Assembly: GCA_963702695.1 (NCBI GenBank)
Contig: CAVPDS010000033.1
Location: 54,738 to 118,737 of the forward strand
DNA: 64,000 nt
Direction of reading: 5' to 3'
Source of the DNA: VAZQ01 sp963702695
Lineage (GTDB): Bacteria; Pseudomonadota; Alphaproteobacteria; Rhizobiales; Xanthobacteraceae
This document shows positions 1 through 8,538 of this stretch, in pieces. Every line of letters starts with the position of its first letter. The first letter of the stretch is position 1. Under the pieces are notes generated by a model. It searched no databases and was not told the DNA's origin. It was given only the letters and a program-made list of their open reading frames with translations. The translations under genes were made by a program, and so were the position numbers.

Positions 1-1029
1 ATGCATATGCTTCGCATGGTGGCCGTGCTGGCCACGCTGCTGGTGTCTGCGAATGCGCAGGCGCAGGAATTCAAGATCAACGACATGGCTTCGCTCGCCA
101 GCGTTCCGGTCGCCCAGATCAAGCCGAAGACGATCGAGTTCACCGACCGGCCGAGCGAGGACTTGCTCGACACCGGCACCGGCTTCATGCGCTACGAGGA
201 CTGGGCGAAAGGCAAACCGGTTCAGCAGCAGATGTTGAGCCTTTATCCCGGCTATGCCGAGCCGAACGTCGAAGTTACCGTCGACGGGGTCAAGAAGCGC
301 TTCCGCGAGAAGCTCCACATGTACGTGGCGGAGGCGCGCTTCGTGCTGCCGCGTGCGCCGTCGGCGCTCAACCTGGCGAACTTCATCACGCTGCCGTTCG
401 CGCAGAAGCTCGATCCGGCGATCAAGCACAAGGTGATCTCGGCCACGGAGGCCAACCCGTTGACGGTGCCGCGGATGATCAACAACCAGAACCCGCAGCG
501 GCGCTGGTGCGAGGGCCGCGCCACCGCGATCTGCTTCCATTCGACCTATAAGCTCGAAGGCCGGCTGCCGCTCGGCATCCAGCTCGCCAACAAGATTCGC
601 GACCCTTCGAAGAAGATCTCCGACACGCTCGAATTCGAGAGCGAGCTGGCGCTGGTGCCGCCGGAAGAGATCGCCGCGCGTGATTTCACTAAACTGACCA
701 GAATCGATACGCCGCCCGCAGGTGCGATCGAGCAGAGCATCTTCTACGTCAACGAGGTGATGGAGTTCGGCAAGCTGCTGGCGGTGTTCCAGCCGCATCC
801 GACCGACGCCAACAAGACGGTCGTCTCGGTCTACGTGGCACTGGCGATCGACTCCAACCTGCTCACCAAGCGCAAGGAATACCTGCAGGTGCCGGTACTG
901 CGGAACATGGTGCCGGCGCAGGTCTTGGCGGGAAAGAGTTCATTCAATTCGGGCCAGTCGATCAGCGCCGGGCTGCCGCTCTACGCGCGCAACCAGGTCA
1001 AAGCGATCGCGGGGCTGCTGGGGGGGTGA
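1..1029 (+). CDS. Secreted protein of unknown function
   Basis: 342 residues if the first base of the window is the start; an ATG at base 7 is equally possible, and a start further upstream cannot be excluded. Residues 1-22 form a signal peptide (short basic start, hydrophobic core MVAVLATLLVSANA, then AQAQ), so the mature protein is probably periplasmic. I recognise no catalytic motif or known domain; the mature part is mixed alpha/beta without membrane segments. It lies just upstream of the rpsL promoter region, where rpoB/rpoC usually lie one or two genes away in this order, but nothing links it to translation. Function not assigned. Confidence 0.6.
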   Translation: MHMLRMVAVLATLLVSANAQAQEFKINDMASLASVPVAQIKPKTIEFTDRPSEDLLDTGTGFMRYEDWAKGKPVQQQMLSLYPGYAEPNVEVTVDGVKKRFREKLHMYVAEARFVLPRAPSALNLANFITLPFAQKLDPAIKHKVISATEANPLTVPRMINNQNPQRRWCEGRATAICFHSTYKLEGRLPLGIQLANKIRDPSKKISDTLEFESELALVPPEEIAARDFTKLTRIDTPPAGAIEQSIFYVNEVMEFGKLLAVFQPHPTDANKTVVSVYVALAIDSNLLTKRKEYLQVPVLRNMVPAQVLAGKSSFNSGQSISAGLPLYARNQVKAIAGLLGG

Positions 1030-1132
1030 TCGAGGCTGCTGCGCCGGCACGTCCTGATGCCGGAAAACCAGCGAGACTGACACCGGAGCCTTGCCAAACG
1101 CCAAAAACCTCGATTTTCCGGCCCTTTGCGCC

Positions 1133-1161
1133 TTGACTTCGTGACTCCTGACCGATAGATC
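1133..1161 (+). promoter_or_regulatory. Candidate sigma-70-type promoter for the ribosomal operon
   Basis: TTGACT at 1133-1138 and TAGATC at 1156-1161 are separated by 17 bases. The -35 box is one base off consensus and the -10 keeps the first T, the A and the T positions expected. It points at rpsL about 300 bases downstream. Based on sequence only. Confidence 0.4.
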
Positions 1162-1331
1162 AGCAACACTTTTCGGCAGGCGGTGAGCTTCGCTTGTTCG
1201 GAACGGCATGCCTATATCCGACTAAGCTATTGAGATTTCAGGTCTCTTAGGCTGTGGCGGGAAGGCCCAAGAGCCTCGACGAAAGAAGCTCAAACGCTGC
1301 CTCTGACGTCTGTCAGAACGATCGAGGGCAT

Positions 1332-1351
1332 GATCCCGCGCGAGCGGGGTC
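1332..1351 (+). promoter_or_regulatory. Hairpin with GCGA tetraloop in the rpsL leader
   Basis: GATCCCGC and GCGGGGTC pair over 8 positions (one G-T wobble) around a GCGA loop, a GNRA-type tetraloop. No T run follows, so it is not an ordinary terminator. It could be a protein-binding or attenuating structure of the str operon leader; that role is inferred. Confidence 0.35.
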
Positions 1352-1466
1352 CTCTGCACACGGATGAGCGCCCACCGCACCGGGAGCGGGATGGCGCTCT
1401 TCCGTTTTGCGTATTTGAATGCGGCGCATCGGTTGATGCTCCGTGAAACCGAGGTGACGGGACGCG

Positions 1467-1838
1467 ATGCCGACGATCAATCAGCTCATCCGCAAACCGC
1501 GCGTGCGCGAGCGTGCGCGCAATACGGTGCCGGCGCTCCAGCAGTCGCCGCAGAAGCGCGGCGTCTGTACGCGCGTCTACACGACGACGCCGAAGAAGCC
1601 GAACTCGGCGCTGCGCAAGGTCGCCAAGGTACGTCTCACCAACGGGTTCGAGGTCATCGGCTACATCCCGGGCGAGGGCCATAATCTGCAGGAACACTCG
1701 GTGGTAATGATCCGTGGCGGCCGCGTGAAGGACCTGCCCGGCGTGCGCTACCACATCCTGCGCGGCGTGCTCGATACCCAGGGCGTCAAGAACCGCAAGC
1801 AGCGGCGCTCGAAGTACGGCGCCAAGCGGCCGAAGTAA
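1467..1838 (+). CDS. rpsL: 30S ribosomal protein S12
   Basis: Decoding-centre protein of the small subunit, 123 residues, the normal length. The hallmark TTPKKPNSALRK segment (around residue 40) and the GGRVKDLPGVRYH loop (around residue 85), sites of streptomycin resistance changes, are intact and look sensitive-type. ATG at 1467 follows a GAGGTG ribosome site. First gene of the str block; a short secreted-protein gene, not rpsG, follows directly. Confidence 0.98.
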   Translation: MPTINQLIRKPRVRERARNTVPALQQSPQKRGVCTRVYTTTPKKPNSALRKVAKVRLTNGFEVIGYIPGEGHNLQEHSVVMIRGGRVKDLPGVRYHILRGVLDTQGVKNRKQRRSKYGAKRPK

Positions 1839-1850
1839 CGGGTGATTGTG

Positions 1851-2210
1851 ATGCGCCTCGCGGCTCTTTCCGGAGTGATTGCGCTGTCGGTGCTCGGCAT
1901 GGGGTCGGCGGCGGCGGCGGACACTTTTGGAGCGATCGCCTACTCGCAGGCGAATGGCGCGCACGGCTACGGATACAAGGCCAGGTCGCGCGAGGCGGCT
2001 GAGGAGAAGGCGCTGCAGGAGTGCGGTCCGAGCTGCAAGGTGGTGATCTGGTTCCGCAACAGTTGCGCCGCCTTGGCGGTCGGCAAGGGACGGGGCTACG
2101 GCACCTTCTACAGCGCGAACAAAGACGCAGTAGTGGTTGGGGCCGTTCGAGAGTGTCGCAAAAACACCTCCGGGTGCGAGCTTACGCGGATGGTCTGCTC
2201 CTCATATTGA
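1851..2210 (+). CDS. Secreted DUF4189-like protein inserted between rpsL and rpsG
   Basis: 119 residues from ATG 1851; in-frame GTG codons at 1842 and 1848 are alternatives. A signal peptide of about 24 residues (hydrophobic run ending GSAAAADT) precedes a small domain with several cysteines (ECGPSCKVV, NSCAAL, RECRK, GCELTRMVC) and the Gly-rich GYGTFYSANKD, which resembles the DUF4189 family. The spacing from the rpsL stop is only 12 bases, so it should be co-transcribed and perhaps translationally coupled. A periplasmic Cys-rich protein inside the str operon is out of place. Family assignment is from memory of motifs; function unknown. Confidence 0.75.
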   Translation: MRLAALSGVIALSVLGMGSAAAADTFGAIAYSQANGAHGYGYKARSREAAEEKALQECGPSCKVVIWFRNSCAALAVGKGRGYGTFYSANKDAVVVGAVRECRKNTSGCELTRMVCSSY

Positions 2211-2246
2211 GGCGACCGAACTGAGGACGAGATCGAGGAAACTGCG

Positions 2247-2717
2247 ATGTCACGCCGACACAGGGCCGAAAAACGAGAGATCAACCCAGATCCGAAATTC
2301 GGGAATCTGGTGGTTTCGAAGTTCATGAATTCGATCATGCGCGAGGGCAAGAAGTCAGTCGCGGAGGCGATCGTCTATGGCGCCCTCGACATCATCGAGG
2401 CCAAGACCAAGCAGAGCCCGGTCTCGGTGTTCGAGCAGGCGCTCGACAACGTGATGCCGGCCATCGAGGTACGTTCGCGGCGCGTCGGCGGCGCGACCTA
2501 CCAAGTGCCAGTCGAGGTGCGCACCACCCGTCGGCAGGCGCTCGGCATCCGCTGGATCATCTCGGCCGCGCGCGACCGCAACGAAAAGACGATGACCGAG
2601 CGGCTCTCGGCCGAGTTGCTCGACGCGTCGAACAGCCGAGGAAACGCCGTCAAGAAGCGCGAAGACACGCACAAGATGGCCGAAGCCAATCGCGCGTTCT
2701 CGCACTACCGCTGGTAA
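2247..2717 (+). CDS. rpsG: 30S ribosomal protein S7
   Basis: Primary 16S rRNA head-assembly protein, 156 residues, standard length. Opening MSRRHRAEKREINPDPKFG and the QVPVEVRTTRRQALGIRW segment are characteristic. ATG 2247 follows GAGGAA. The gap to fusA is 31 bases, so the two are co-transcribed; the gene before it is the inserted secreted-protein gene. Confidence 0.98.
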   Translation: MSRRHRAEKREINPDPKFGNLVVSKFMNSIMREGKKSVAEAIVYGALDIIEAKTKQSPVSVFEQALDNVMPAIEVRSRRVGGATYQVPVEVRTTRRQALGIRWIISAARDRNEKTMTERLSAELLDASNSRGNAVKKREDTHKMAEANRAFSHYRW

Positions 2718-2748
2718 AGGCCAGCCAACTCGCAGGATTTGTTCTTCT

Positions 2749-4821
2749 ATGCCCCGCAGCCATCCCATCGAGGACTACCGCAACTTCGGCATCATGGCCC
2801 ACATCGATGCCGGGAAGACGACGACGACCGAGCGGATCCTCTATTACACCGGCAAGAGCCATAAGATGGGCGAGGTGCATGAAGGCGCCGCGACCATGGA
2901 TTGGATGGAGCAGGAGCAGGAGCGCGGCATCACGATTACGTCCGCCGCCACCACCGCGATCTGGCGCGGCAAGCGCCTCAACATCATCGACACCCCCGGC
3001 CACGTGGACTTCACGATCGAGGTCGAGCGCTCGCTGCGCGTGCTCGACGGCGCGGTGTGCGTGCTCGACAGCAACCAGGGCGTGGAGCCGCAAACCGAGA
3101 CCGTCTGGCGTCAGGGGGACAAGTACAAGGTCCCCCGTATCGTTTTCGCCAACAAGATGGACAAGATCGGCGCCGACTTCTTCCAGTGCCTCAAGGATAT
3201 CGTGGACCGGCTTGGCGCCAAGCCGGTTGCGCTTCAGCTTCCGATCGGGGCGGAAGCGCAGTTCCGGGGCGTCATTGATCTCATCCGCATGAAGGCGGTG
3301 ATCTGGGACGACGAGGCGCTCGGCGCCAAGTATCACGACGAAGATATCCCGGCCGACATGCTCGCCCAGGCCAAGGAATATCGCGAAAAGATGGTGGAGG
3401 CCGCGGTCGAGCTCGACGACGACGTGATGGCCGCCTGGCTCGAGGGCAAGGAGCCGGACGAGGCGACGATCAAGAAGCTCATCCGCAAGGCGGTGATCGA
3501 CGGCACGTTCTTTCCGGTACTATGCGGCTCGGCGTTCAAGAACAAGGGCGTGCAGCCGCTGCTCGACGCCGTCGTGGACTTCCTGCCGTCGCCGCTCGAT
3601 GTCCCCCCGATCAAGGGCATCGACAGCAAGGGCAACGAGGTGGTTCGCAAGCCGTCCGACAGCGAGCCGCTTGCCATGCTCGCGTTCAAGATCATGGATG
3701 ACCCGTTCGTCGGCACCATCACCTTCTGCCGCATTTATTCCGGTCGGCTCGAAAGCGGCACCGGCGTCATTAATTCAACCAAAGAACGCAAGGAGCGCAT
3801 CGGCCGCATGCTGCTGATGCACGCCAACAACCGCGAGGACATCAAGGAGGCCTATGCCGGCGACATCGTCGCGCTTGCCGGCCTCAAGGATGTGCGCACC
3901 GGCGATACGCTTTGCGATTCGCAGAAACAGGTGATCCTCGAAAAGATGGAATTCCCCGATCCGGTCATCGAGATCGCGATCGAGCCGAAATCGAAGGCCG
4001 ACCAGGAGAAGCTCGGCGTCGCGCTGGCCAAGCTGGTGGCCGAGGACCCGTCCTTCCGCGTCATGACGGATCAGGAATCCGGCCAGACCATTCTCAAGGG
4101 AATGGGTGAACTGCATCTCGACATCAAGGTCGACATCCTCAAGCGCACCTATAAGGTCGAAGCCAATATCGGCGCGCCGCAGGTCGCCTATCGCGAGAAG
4201 ATCACCAGACAGGTCACGGTCGACTATCAGCACAAGAAGCAGACCGGCGGCACCGGGCAATTCGCGCAGGTCAAGATCGTCGCAGAGCCAACCCCGCCCG
4301 GCACGCCGTTCGAGTTCGAGAACGACGTGGTCGGCGGCGCGGTGCCGAAGGAATACATCCCCGGTGTCGAGAAGGGCTTGGTGTCCGTGCTTACCTCGGG
4401 CGTGCTCGCTGGCTTCCCGGTGGTCGACCTCAAGGTGACTCTGATCGACGGCAAGGCCCACGACGTGGACTCCTCGGCCCTGGCTTTCGAGATTGCCGCG
4501 CGGTTTGCATTGCGCGATGCGCTGGCGAAGGGCGGCCCGGTGCTGCTCGAGCCGATCATGAAGGTCGAAGTCGTGACGCCGGAGGACTACACCGGCTCGG
4601 TGATTGGCGATCTCAATTCACGGCGCGGCCACATCCACGGCCAGGACCGCCGCGGCAACGCCAACGTCGTCAACGCCATGGTGCCGCTCGCCAACATGTT
4701 CGGCTACGTGAGCAACCTGCGCTCGATGAGCCAGGGGCGCGCGACCTTCACCATGCAGTTCGACCACTATGAGCAGGTGCCCTCGGCGGTGGCTGAGGAA
4801 ATCAAGGCCAAATACGCATAA
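2749..4821 (+). CDS. fusA: Translation elongation factor G
   Basis: Ribosomal translocase GTPase, 690 residues. GTPase motifs are AHIDAGKTT (residues 17-25), the RGITITSAAT switch I, DTPGHVDF and NKMDK; the later EF-G domains II-V are complete, with the GGTGQFAQV and GDLNSRRGHI segments. A second copy or spdA-type paralogue is not visible here. The expected next gene in this order, tuf, is missing: the stop codon is followed by a small palindrome and then a long inverted repeat before rpsJ. Confidence 0.98.
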   Translation: MPRSHPIEDYRNFGIMAHIDAGKTTTTERILYYTGKSHKMGEVHEGAATMDWMEQEQERGITITSAATTAIWRGKRLNIIDTPGHVDFTIEVERSLRVLDGAVCVLDSNQGVEPQTETVWRQGDKYKVPRIVFANKMDKIGADFFQCLKDIVDRLGAKPVALQLPIGAEAQFRGVIDLIRMKAVIWDDEALGAKYHDEDIPADMLAQAKEYREKMVEAAVELDDDVMAAWLEGKEPDEATIKKLIRKAVIDGTFFPVLCGSAFKNKGVQPLLDAVVDFLPSPLDVPPIKGIDSKGNEVVRKPSDSEPLAMLAFKIMDDPFVGTITFCRIYSGRLESGTGVINSTKERKERIGRMLLMHANNREDIKEAYAGDIVALAGLKDVRTGDTLCDSQKQVILEKMEFPDPVIEIAIEPKSKADQEKLGVALAKLVAEDPSFRVMTDQESGQTILKGMGELHLDIKVDILKRTYKVEANIGAPQVAYREKITRQVTVDYQHKKQTGGTGQFAQVKIVAEPTPPGTPFEFENDVVGGAVPKEYIPGVEKGLVSVLTSGVLAGFPVVDLKVTLIDGKAHDVDSSALAFEIAARFALRDALAKGGPVLLEPIMKVEVVTPEDYTGSVIGDLNSRRGHIHGQDRRGNANVVNAMVPLANMFGYVSNLRSMSQGRATFTMQFDHYEQVPSAVAEEIKAKYA

Positions 4822-4833
4822 TAAGTATGCGTA
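4813..4833 (+). repeat. Small perfect hairpin overlapping the fusA stop codon
   Basis: TACGCATA (4813-4820) and TATGCGTA (4826-4833) are perfect inverted copies with a 5-base loop and include the fusA stop. AT-rich and without a T tract, so a weak terminator at best. Confidence 0.35.
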
Positions 4834-4851
4834 AGCGGACCACAGAGAACA

Positions 4852-4933
4852 GACGACAGAGGACGGAGGTAGGGAAGAAAGACGACAGCAAAGATCGCGG
4901 CGACTTCTATTCCGTCGTCCGTCCTCTGTCGTC
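4852..4933. repeat. Long inverted repeat in the fusA-rpsJ spacer
   Basis: GACGACAGAGGACGGA (4852-4867) is matched by its exact 16-base inverse TCCGTCCTCTGTCGTC (4918-4933) across a 50-base loop. The right arm continues the GTCCGTC iteration on both sides. A related GACGACGG/CCGTCGTC pair lies between rpoA and rplQ, so this looks like one copy of a dispersed intergenic repeat. It occupies the place where tuf normally lies. Confidence 0.7.
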
Positions 4934-4948
4934 CGTCATCCGAACACC

Positions 4949-5257
4949 ATGAACGGTCAAAATATCAGAATCCGGCTCAAGGCCTTCGATCACCGCATCC
5001 TCGATGCGTCGACGCGCGAAATCGTGGCGACCGCGAAGCGCACTGGCGCGCAAGTGCGCGGCCCGATCCCGCTGCCGACCAGGATCGAGAAATTCACGGT
5101 CAACCGCTCGCCGCACGTCGACAAGAAAAGCCGCGAGCAGTTCGAAATGCGCACGCACAAGCGCCTGCTCGACATCGTCGATCCGACGCCGCAGACGGTC
5201 GATGCGCTGATGAAGCTCGACCTCGCCGCCGGCGTCGATGTCGAGATCAAGCTCTGA
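4949..5257 (+). CDS. rpsJ: 30S ribosomal protein S10
   Basis: 102 residues, full length; also the NusG-binding partner in antitermination complexes (family knowledge). IRIRLKAFDHRILD at the start and the conserved HVDKKSREQFEMRTHKR loop identify it. First gene of the S10 cluster and separated from fusA by 127 bases, so a separate promoter within the repeat-bearing spacer is possible. Confidence 0.98.
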   Translation: MNGQNIRIRLKAFDHRILDASTREIVATAKRTGAQVRGPIPLPTRIEKFTVNRSPHVDKKSREQFEMRTHKRLLDIVDPTPQTVDALMKLDLAAGVDVEIKL

Positions 5258-5282
5258 GCGGACGGAAAGAGGGAATATGCCC

Positions 5283-6020
5283 ATGCGTTCCGGGGTGATC
5301 GCACAGAAGATCGGGATGACCCGGGTCTTCAAGGACTCGGGCGAGCATGTGCCGGTGACGGTGCTGCGGCTCGGCAATTGCCAGGTCGTCGGACACCGCA
5401 GCAAGGAGAAGGACGGCTACGTCGCGCTCCAGCTCGGCTCCGGCTCGCGCAAGATCAACAATGTGAGCAAAGCCGAGCGCGGCCATTTCGCCGTCTCCAA
5501 GGTCGAGCCCAAGCGCAAGGTCGCGGAATTCCGCGTCGAGGAAGGCGATCTGATCCCGGTCGGCGCTGAGATCACCGCGGACCACTTCCTGGTCGGCCAG
5601 TTCGTCGACGTGACCGGCACCTCGATCGGCAAGGGCTTTGCCGGCGGCATGAAGCGGTGGAACTTCCACGGATTGCGAGCGTCCCACGGCGTGTCGATCT
5701 CGCATCGCTCGATCGGTTCGACCGGCGGCCGTCAGGACCCCGGCAAGACCTTCAAGAACAAGAAGATGCCGGGCCATATGGGCGTTGATCGCGTCACCAC
5801 GCTCAATCTCAAGGTGGTGCAGCTCGACGTCGAGCGCGGCCTGATCCTGATCGAGGGCGCGGTGCCCGGCGCCAAGGGCGGCTGGGTCACGCTGCGCGAT
5901 GCGGTGAAGAAGAAAATGCCGGGCGACCTGCCGCGGCCGGGCAAGTTCCGGCTCACGGATGGCGGCGATGCCGCCCCGCCGGCCGACGGCGATAAGCCGG
6001 CTGCGCAGGAGGGTGCGTGA
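5283..6020 (+). CDS. rplC: 50S ribosomal protein L3
   Basis: Early-assembly 23S rRNA-binding protein, 245 residues. I chose ATG 5283 (MRSGVIAQKIGMTRVF), the usual alphaproteobacterial start; ATG 5277 two codons upstream is closer to the AGAGGG site and cannot be excluded. The central GKGFAGGMKRWNFHGLRASH loop is the site of Gln methylation in related L3 proteins (here a Gly/His context is visible). The C-terminus has an extra Asp/Ala/Pro-rich tail (GDAAPPADGDKPAAQ). Overlaps rplD by one base (TGATG). Confidence 0.95.
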   Translation: MRSGVIAQKIGMTRVFKDSGEHVPVTVLRLGNCQVVGHRSKEKDGYVALQLGSGSRKINNVSKAERGHFAVSKVEPKRKVAEFRVEEGDLIPVGAEITADHFLVGQFVDVTGTSIGKGFAGGMKRWNFHGLRASHGVSISHRSIGSTGGRQDPGKTFKNKKMPGHMGVDRVTTLNLKVVQLDVERGLILIEGAVPGAKGGWVTLRDAVKKKMPGDLPRPGKFRLTDGGDAAPPADGDKPAAQEGA

Positions 6021-6640
6021 TGGAACTGAAAGTTACCACACTCGATGGCGCGGAATCCGGCTCGGTTACGCTCTCGGATGCGATCTTCGGGCTCAAGCCG
6101 CGCGTCGATCTCATTCAGCGCTGCGTGGTCTGGCAGCTCGCCAAGCGCCAGCGCGGCACCCATGACGTGAAGAACCGCGGTGAGATCACACGCACCGGCA
6201 AGAAGATGTACAAGCAGAAGGGCACCGGGTCGGCGCGTCACGGTCCCGCCAAGGTGAACCTGTTCCGCGGTGGCGGCCGTTCGTTCGGACCGACCCCGCG
6301 CAGCCACGCCATCGATCTGCCGAAGAAGGTGCGTGCGCTCGCGCTCAGACATGCGCTCTCGGCGAAGGCTCAGGACGGCGGCATCGTCGTGCTCGACAAG
6401 GCCAGCCTGGCGGAGGGCAAGACCAAGTCGCTGGTGGCGAACTTCACCAAGCTTGGCCTCGTATCCGCGCTGATCATCGACGGCGCCGAGGTCGACGCCA
6501 AGTTCAGCCTCGCGGCGCGCAACATTCCGAACATCGACGTGCTGCCGGTGCAGGGCATCAACGTTTATGACATTCTGCGGCGGCCGAAGCTCGTTCTCAC
6601 CAAGGCCGCGCTCGAAGCATTGGAGGCGCGCCTAACATGA
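6020..6640 (+). CDS. rplD: 50S ribosomal protein L4
   Basis: Lines the exit tunnel with its extended loop (KMYKQKGTGSARHG, around residues 60-75), 206 residues. ATG 6020 overlaps the rplC stop; a GTG at 6017 is also in frame. In enteric bacteria L4 represses its own operon; no equivalent leader structure was recognised here. Ends overlapping rplW by four bases (ATGA). Confidence 0.97.
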   Translation: MELKVTTLDGAESGSVTLSDAIFGLKPRVDLIQRCVVWQLAKRQRGTHDVKNRGEITRTGKKMYKQKGTGSARHGPAKVNLFRGGGRSFGPTPRSHAIDLPKKVRALALRHALSAKAQDGGIVVLDKASLAEGKTKSLVANFTKLGLVSALIIDGAEVDAKFSLAARNIPNIDVLPVQGINVYDILRRPKLVLTKAALEALEARLT

Positions 6641-6936
6641 GTACGTCCGATCCGCGCCATTACGACGTGATCCTCTCGCCGGTCATCACCGAAAAGGCGA
6701 CGATCCTGTCGGAGCACAGCCAGGTGATGTTCCGCGTCGCGAAGAACGCCACCAAGCCGCAGATCAAGGAGGCGGTGGAGAAGCTCTTCGACGTCAAGGT
6801 CAAGAGCGTCAACACCAACATCCGCAAGGGCAAGGTGAAGGCCTTCAAGGGCCGCGTCGGCGAGCAGTCCGCAGTCAAGCGCGCGATCGTGACCCTCGAA
6901 GAGGGCCACCGCATCGACGTGACCACGGGCCTGTAA
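6637..6936 (+). CDS. rplW: 50S ribosomal protein L23
   Basis: Tunnel-exit protein and docking site for trigger factor and SRP, 99 residues. PVITEKATILSE near the start and KVKSVNTNIRKGKVK are typical. Its start overlaps the rplD stop and rplB follows after 10 bases, so translation is probably coupled. Confidence 0.97.
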   Translation: MSTSDPRHYDVILSPVITEKATILSEHSQVMFRVAKNATKPQIKEAVEKLFDVKVKSVNTNIRKGKVKAFKGRVGEQSAVKRAIVTLEEGHRIDVTTGL

Positions 6937-6946
6937 GGAGAGCGGG

Positions 6947-7786
6947 ATGGCACTCAAATCCTACAACCCGGTCACGCCGAGCCAGCGCCAGCTGGTGCTG
7001 GTCGACCGCTCGAGCCTCTACCGCGGCGAGCCGGTCAAGACCCTCACCAAGGGCAAGCATTCGAGCGGCGGGCGCAACAACAACGGGCGCATCACGGTGC
7101 GCTTCCGCGGCGGCGGGCATAAGCAGGCCTACCGCGTCGTGGACTTCAAGCGCCGCAAGTTCGACTCGCCTGCCACCGTCGAGCGGCTCGAATACGATCC
7201 GAACCGCACAGCGTTCATCGCGCTGGTGAAGTATCAGGACGGCGAGCTCGCCTACATCCTCGCACCGCAACGGCTTGCGGTGGGCGACACCATCGTCGCC
7301 GGCGATCACGTCGACGTGAAGCCGGGCAACGCCATGCCGGTCGGCAACATCCCGATCGGCACCATCGTGCACAATATCGAGATCAAGATCGGCAAGGGCG
7401 GGCAGATCGCGCGTTCCGCCGGCACCTATGCGCAGATCGTCGGCCGCGACCAGGACTACGTGATCGTGCGGCTGAATTCAGCCGAGCAGCGCCTCATTCA
7501 CGGCCGCTGCATGGCGACGATCGGCGCGGTCTCGAACCCCGACCAGATGAACATCTCGATCGGCAAGGCCGGCCGCAAGCGCTGGATGGGCCGCATGCCG
7601 CACAATCGCGGCGTGACCATGAACCCGATCGATCACCCGCATGGGGGCGGCGAAGGCCGCACCTCCGGTGGCCGCCATCCGGTGACGCCGTGGGGTTTCC
7701 CGACCAAGGGCAAGAAGACCCGCAAGAACAAGTCCACCACCAAATTCATCCTGGCGAGCCGCCACGTGCGGAAGAAGAAGAAATAG
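6947..7786 (+). CDS. rplB: 50S ribosomal protein L2
   Basis: Peptidyl-transferase-centre protein, 279 residues, normal length. The C-terminal MNPIDHPHGGGEGRTSGG segment contains the invariant His of the active-site region. SD GGAG precedes ATG 6947. The tail ends in a run of lysines. Part of the continuous S10 cluster with rpsS 12 bases on. Confidence 0.98.
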   Translation: MALKSYNPVTPSQRQLVLVDRSSLYRGEPVKTLTKGKHSSGGRNNNGRITVRFRGGGHKQAYRVVDFKRRKFDSPATVERLEYDPNRTAFIALVKYQDGELAYILAPQRLAVGDTIVAGDHVDVKPGNAMPVGNIPIGTIVHNIEIKIGKGGQIARSAGTYAQIVGRDQDYVIVRLNSAEQRLIHGRCMATIGAVSNPDQMNISIGKAGRKRWMGRMPHNRGVTMNPIDHPHGGGEGRTSGGRHPVTPWGFPTKGKKTRKNKSTTKFILASRHVRKKKK

Positions 7787-7798
7787 GCGAGGACCATC

Positions 7799-8128
7799 AT
7801 GGGACGTTCAGTTTGGAAGGGTCCGTTCGTCGACGGTTATCTGCTCAAGAAGGCAGAGACCTCGCGCGCGTCGGGCCGGCATGAATTGATCCGGATCTGG
7901 AGCCGGCGATCGACCATCCTGCCGCAGTTCGTCGGGCTGACCTTCGGCGTCTACAACGGGCAGAAGCACATCCCGGTGATGGTCACCGAGGAAATGGTCG
8001 GCCACAAGTTCGGCGAGTTCGCGCCGACGCGCGTGTTCTACGGCCACTCCTCCGACCGCAAGGCGAAGCGCTCCTCCGGTCCGTCGCCCAGCGCGGCTCC
8101 CGCCGCGGCGGCAGCATCCAAGTCGTAA
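7799..8128 (+). CDS. rpsS: 30S ribosomal protein S19
   Basis: Head protein that contacts 23S rRNA and S13, 109 residues. MGRSVWKGPFVDGYLLKKAE and HNGQKHIPV-like VYNGQKHIPVMV are diagnostic. The usual protein ends near residue 92; here a 16-20 residue Ser/Ala/Pro tail (SSGPSPSAAPAAAAASKS) is added, one of several low-complexity tails in this operon. Confidence 0.97.
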   Translation: MGRSVWKGPFVDGYLLKKAETSRASGRHELIRIWSRRSTILPQFVGLTFGVYNGQKHIPVMVTEEMVGHKFGEFAPTRVFYGHSSDRKAKRSSGPSPSAAPAAAAASKS

Positions 8129-8139
8129 GGCGATAAGCC

Positions 8140-8535
8140 ATGAGTAAGAAAGCCCACGAGCGAGTGCTCGCCGACAACGAGGCCAAGGCAGTCGCGCGCA
8201 TGCTGCGGATCAGCCCGCAGAAGCTCAACCTGCTGGCGCAGTTGATCCGCGGCAAGAAAGTCGCGACTGCGCTCGCCGATCTCCAATTCTCGCGCAAGCG
8301 GATCGCGATCGACGTGAAGAAATGCCTGGAATTGGCGATCGCCAACGCCGAGAACAATCACGATCTCGACGTCGACGATCTCGTCGTGGCGCAAGCCTTC
8401 GTCGGCAAGGCGCTGGTGATCAAACGCTTCCAACCGCGCGGCCGCGGCCGCGTCGGAAAAATTCTCAAGCCGTTCGCCAACCTGACCATCATCGTGCGTC
8501 AGGTCGAGGCGGCTGCGGCTTCGCAAGGAGTGTGA
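8140..8535 (+). CDS. rplV: 50S ribosomal protein L22
   Basis: 131 residues; the beta-hairpin that reaches into the exit tunnel and where macrolide-resistance changes occur is near FQPRGRGRVGKI. A short N-terminal extension before AKAVARMLRISPQKLN is common in the class. rpsC starts three bases after its stop. Confidence 0.97.
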   Translation: MSKKAHERVLADNEAKAVARMLRISPQKLNLLAQLIRGKKVATALADLQFSRKRIAIDVKKCLELAIANAENNHDLDVDDLVVAQAFVGKALVIKRFQPRGRGRVGKILKPFANLTIIVRQVEAAAASQGV

Positions 8536-8538
8536 CCG

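Larger units (their letters stand above)
1030..1466. other. Non-coding leader and promoter region before rpsL
   Basis: About 440 bases with no convincing gene. It holds a promoter-like pair (1133-1161) and a GNRA-capped hairpin (1332-1351), listed separately. If the promoter is real, the rpsL transcript has a leader of roughly 300 nucleotides, long enough to carry a control element. The open frames here on both strands lack a ribosome site or a protein-like composition. Confidence 0.5.
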
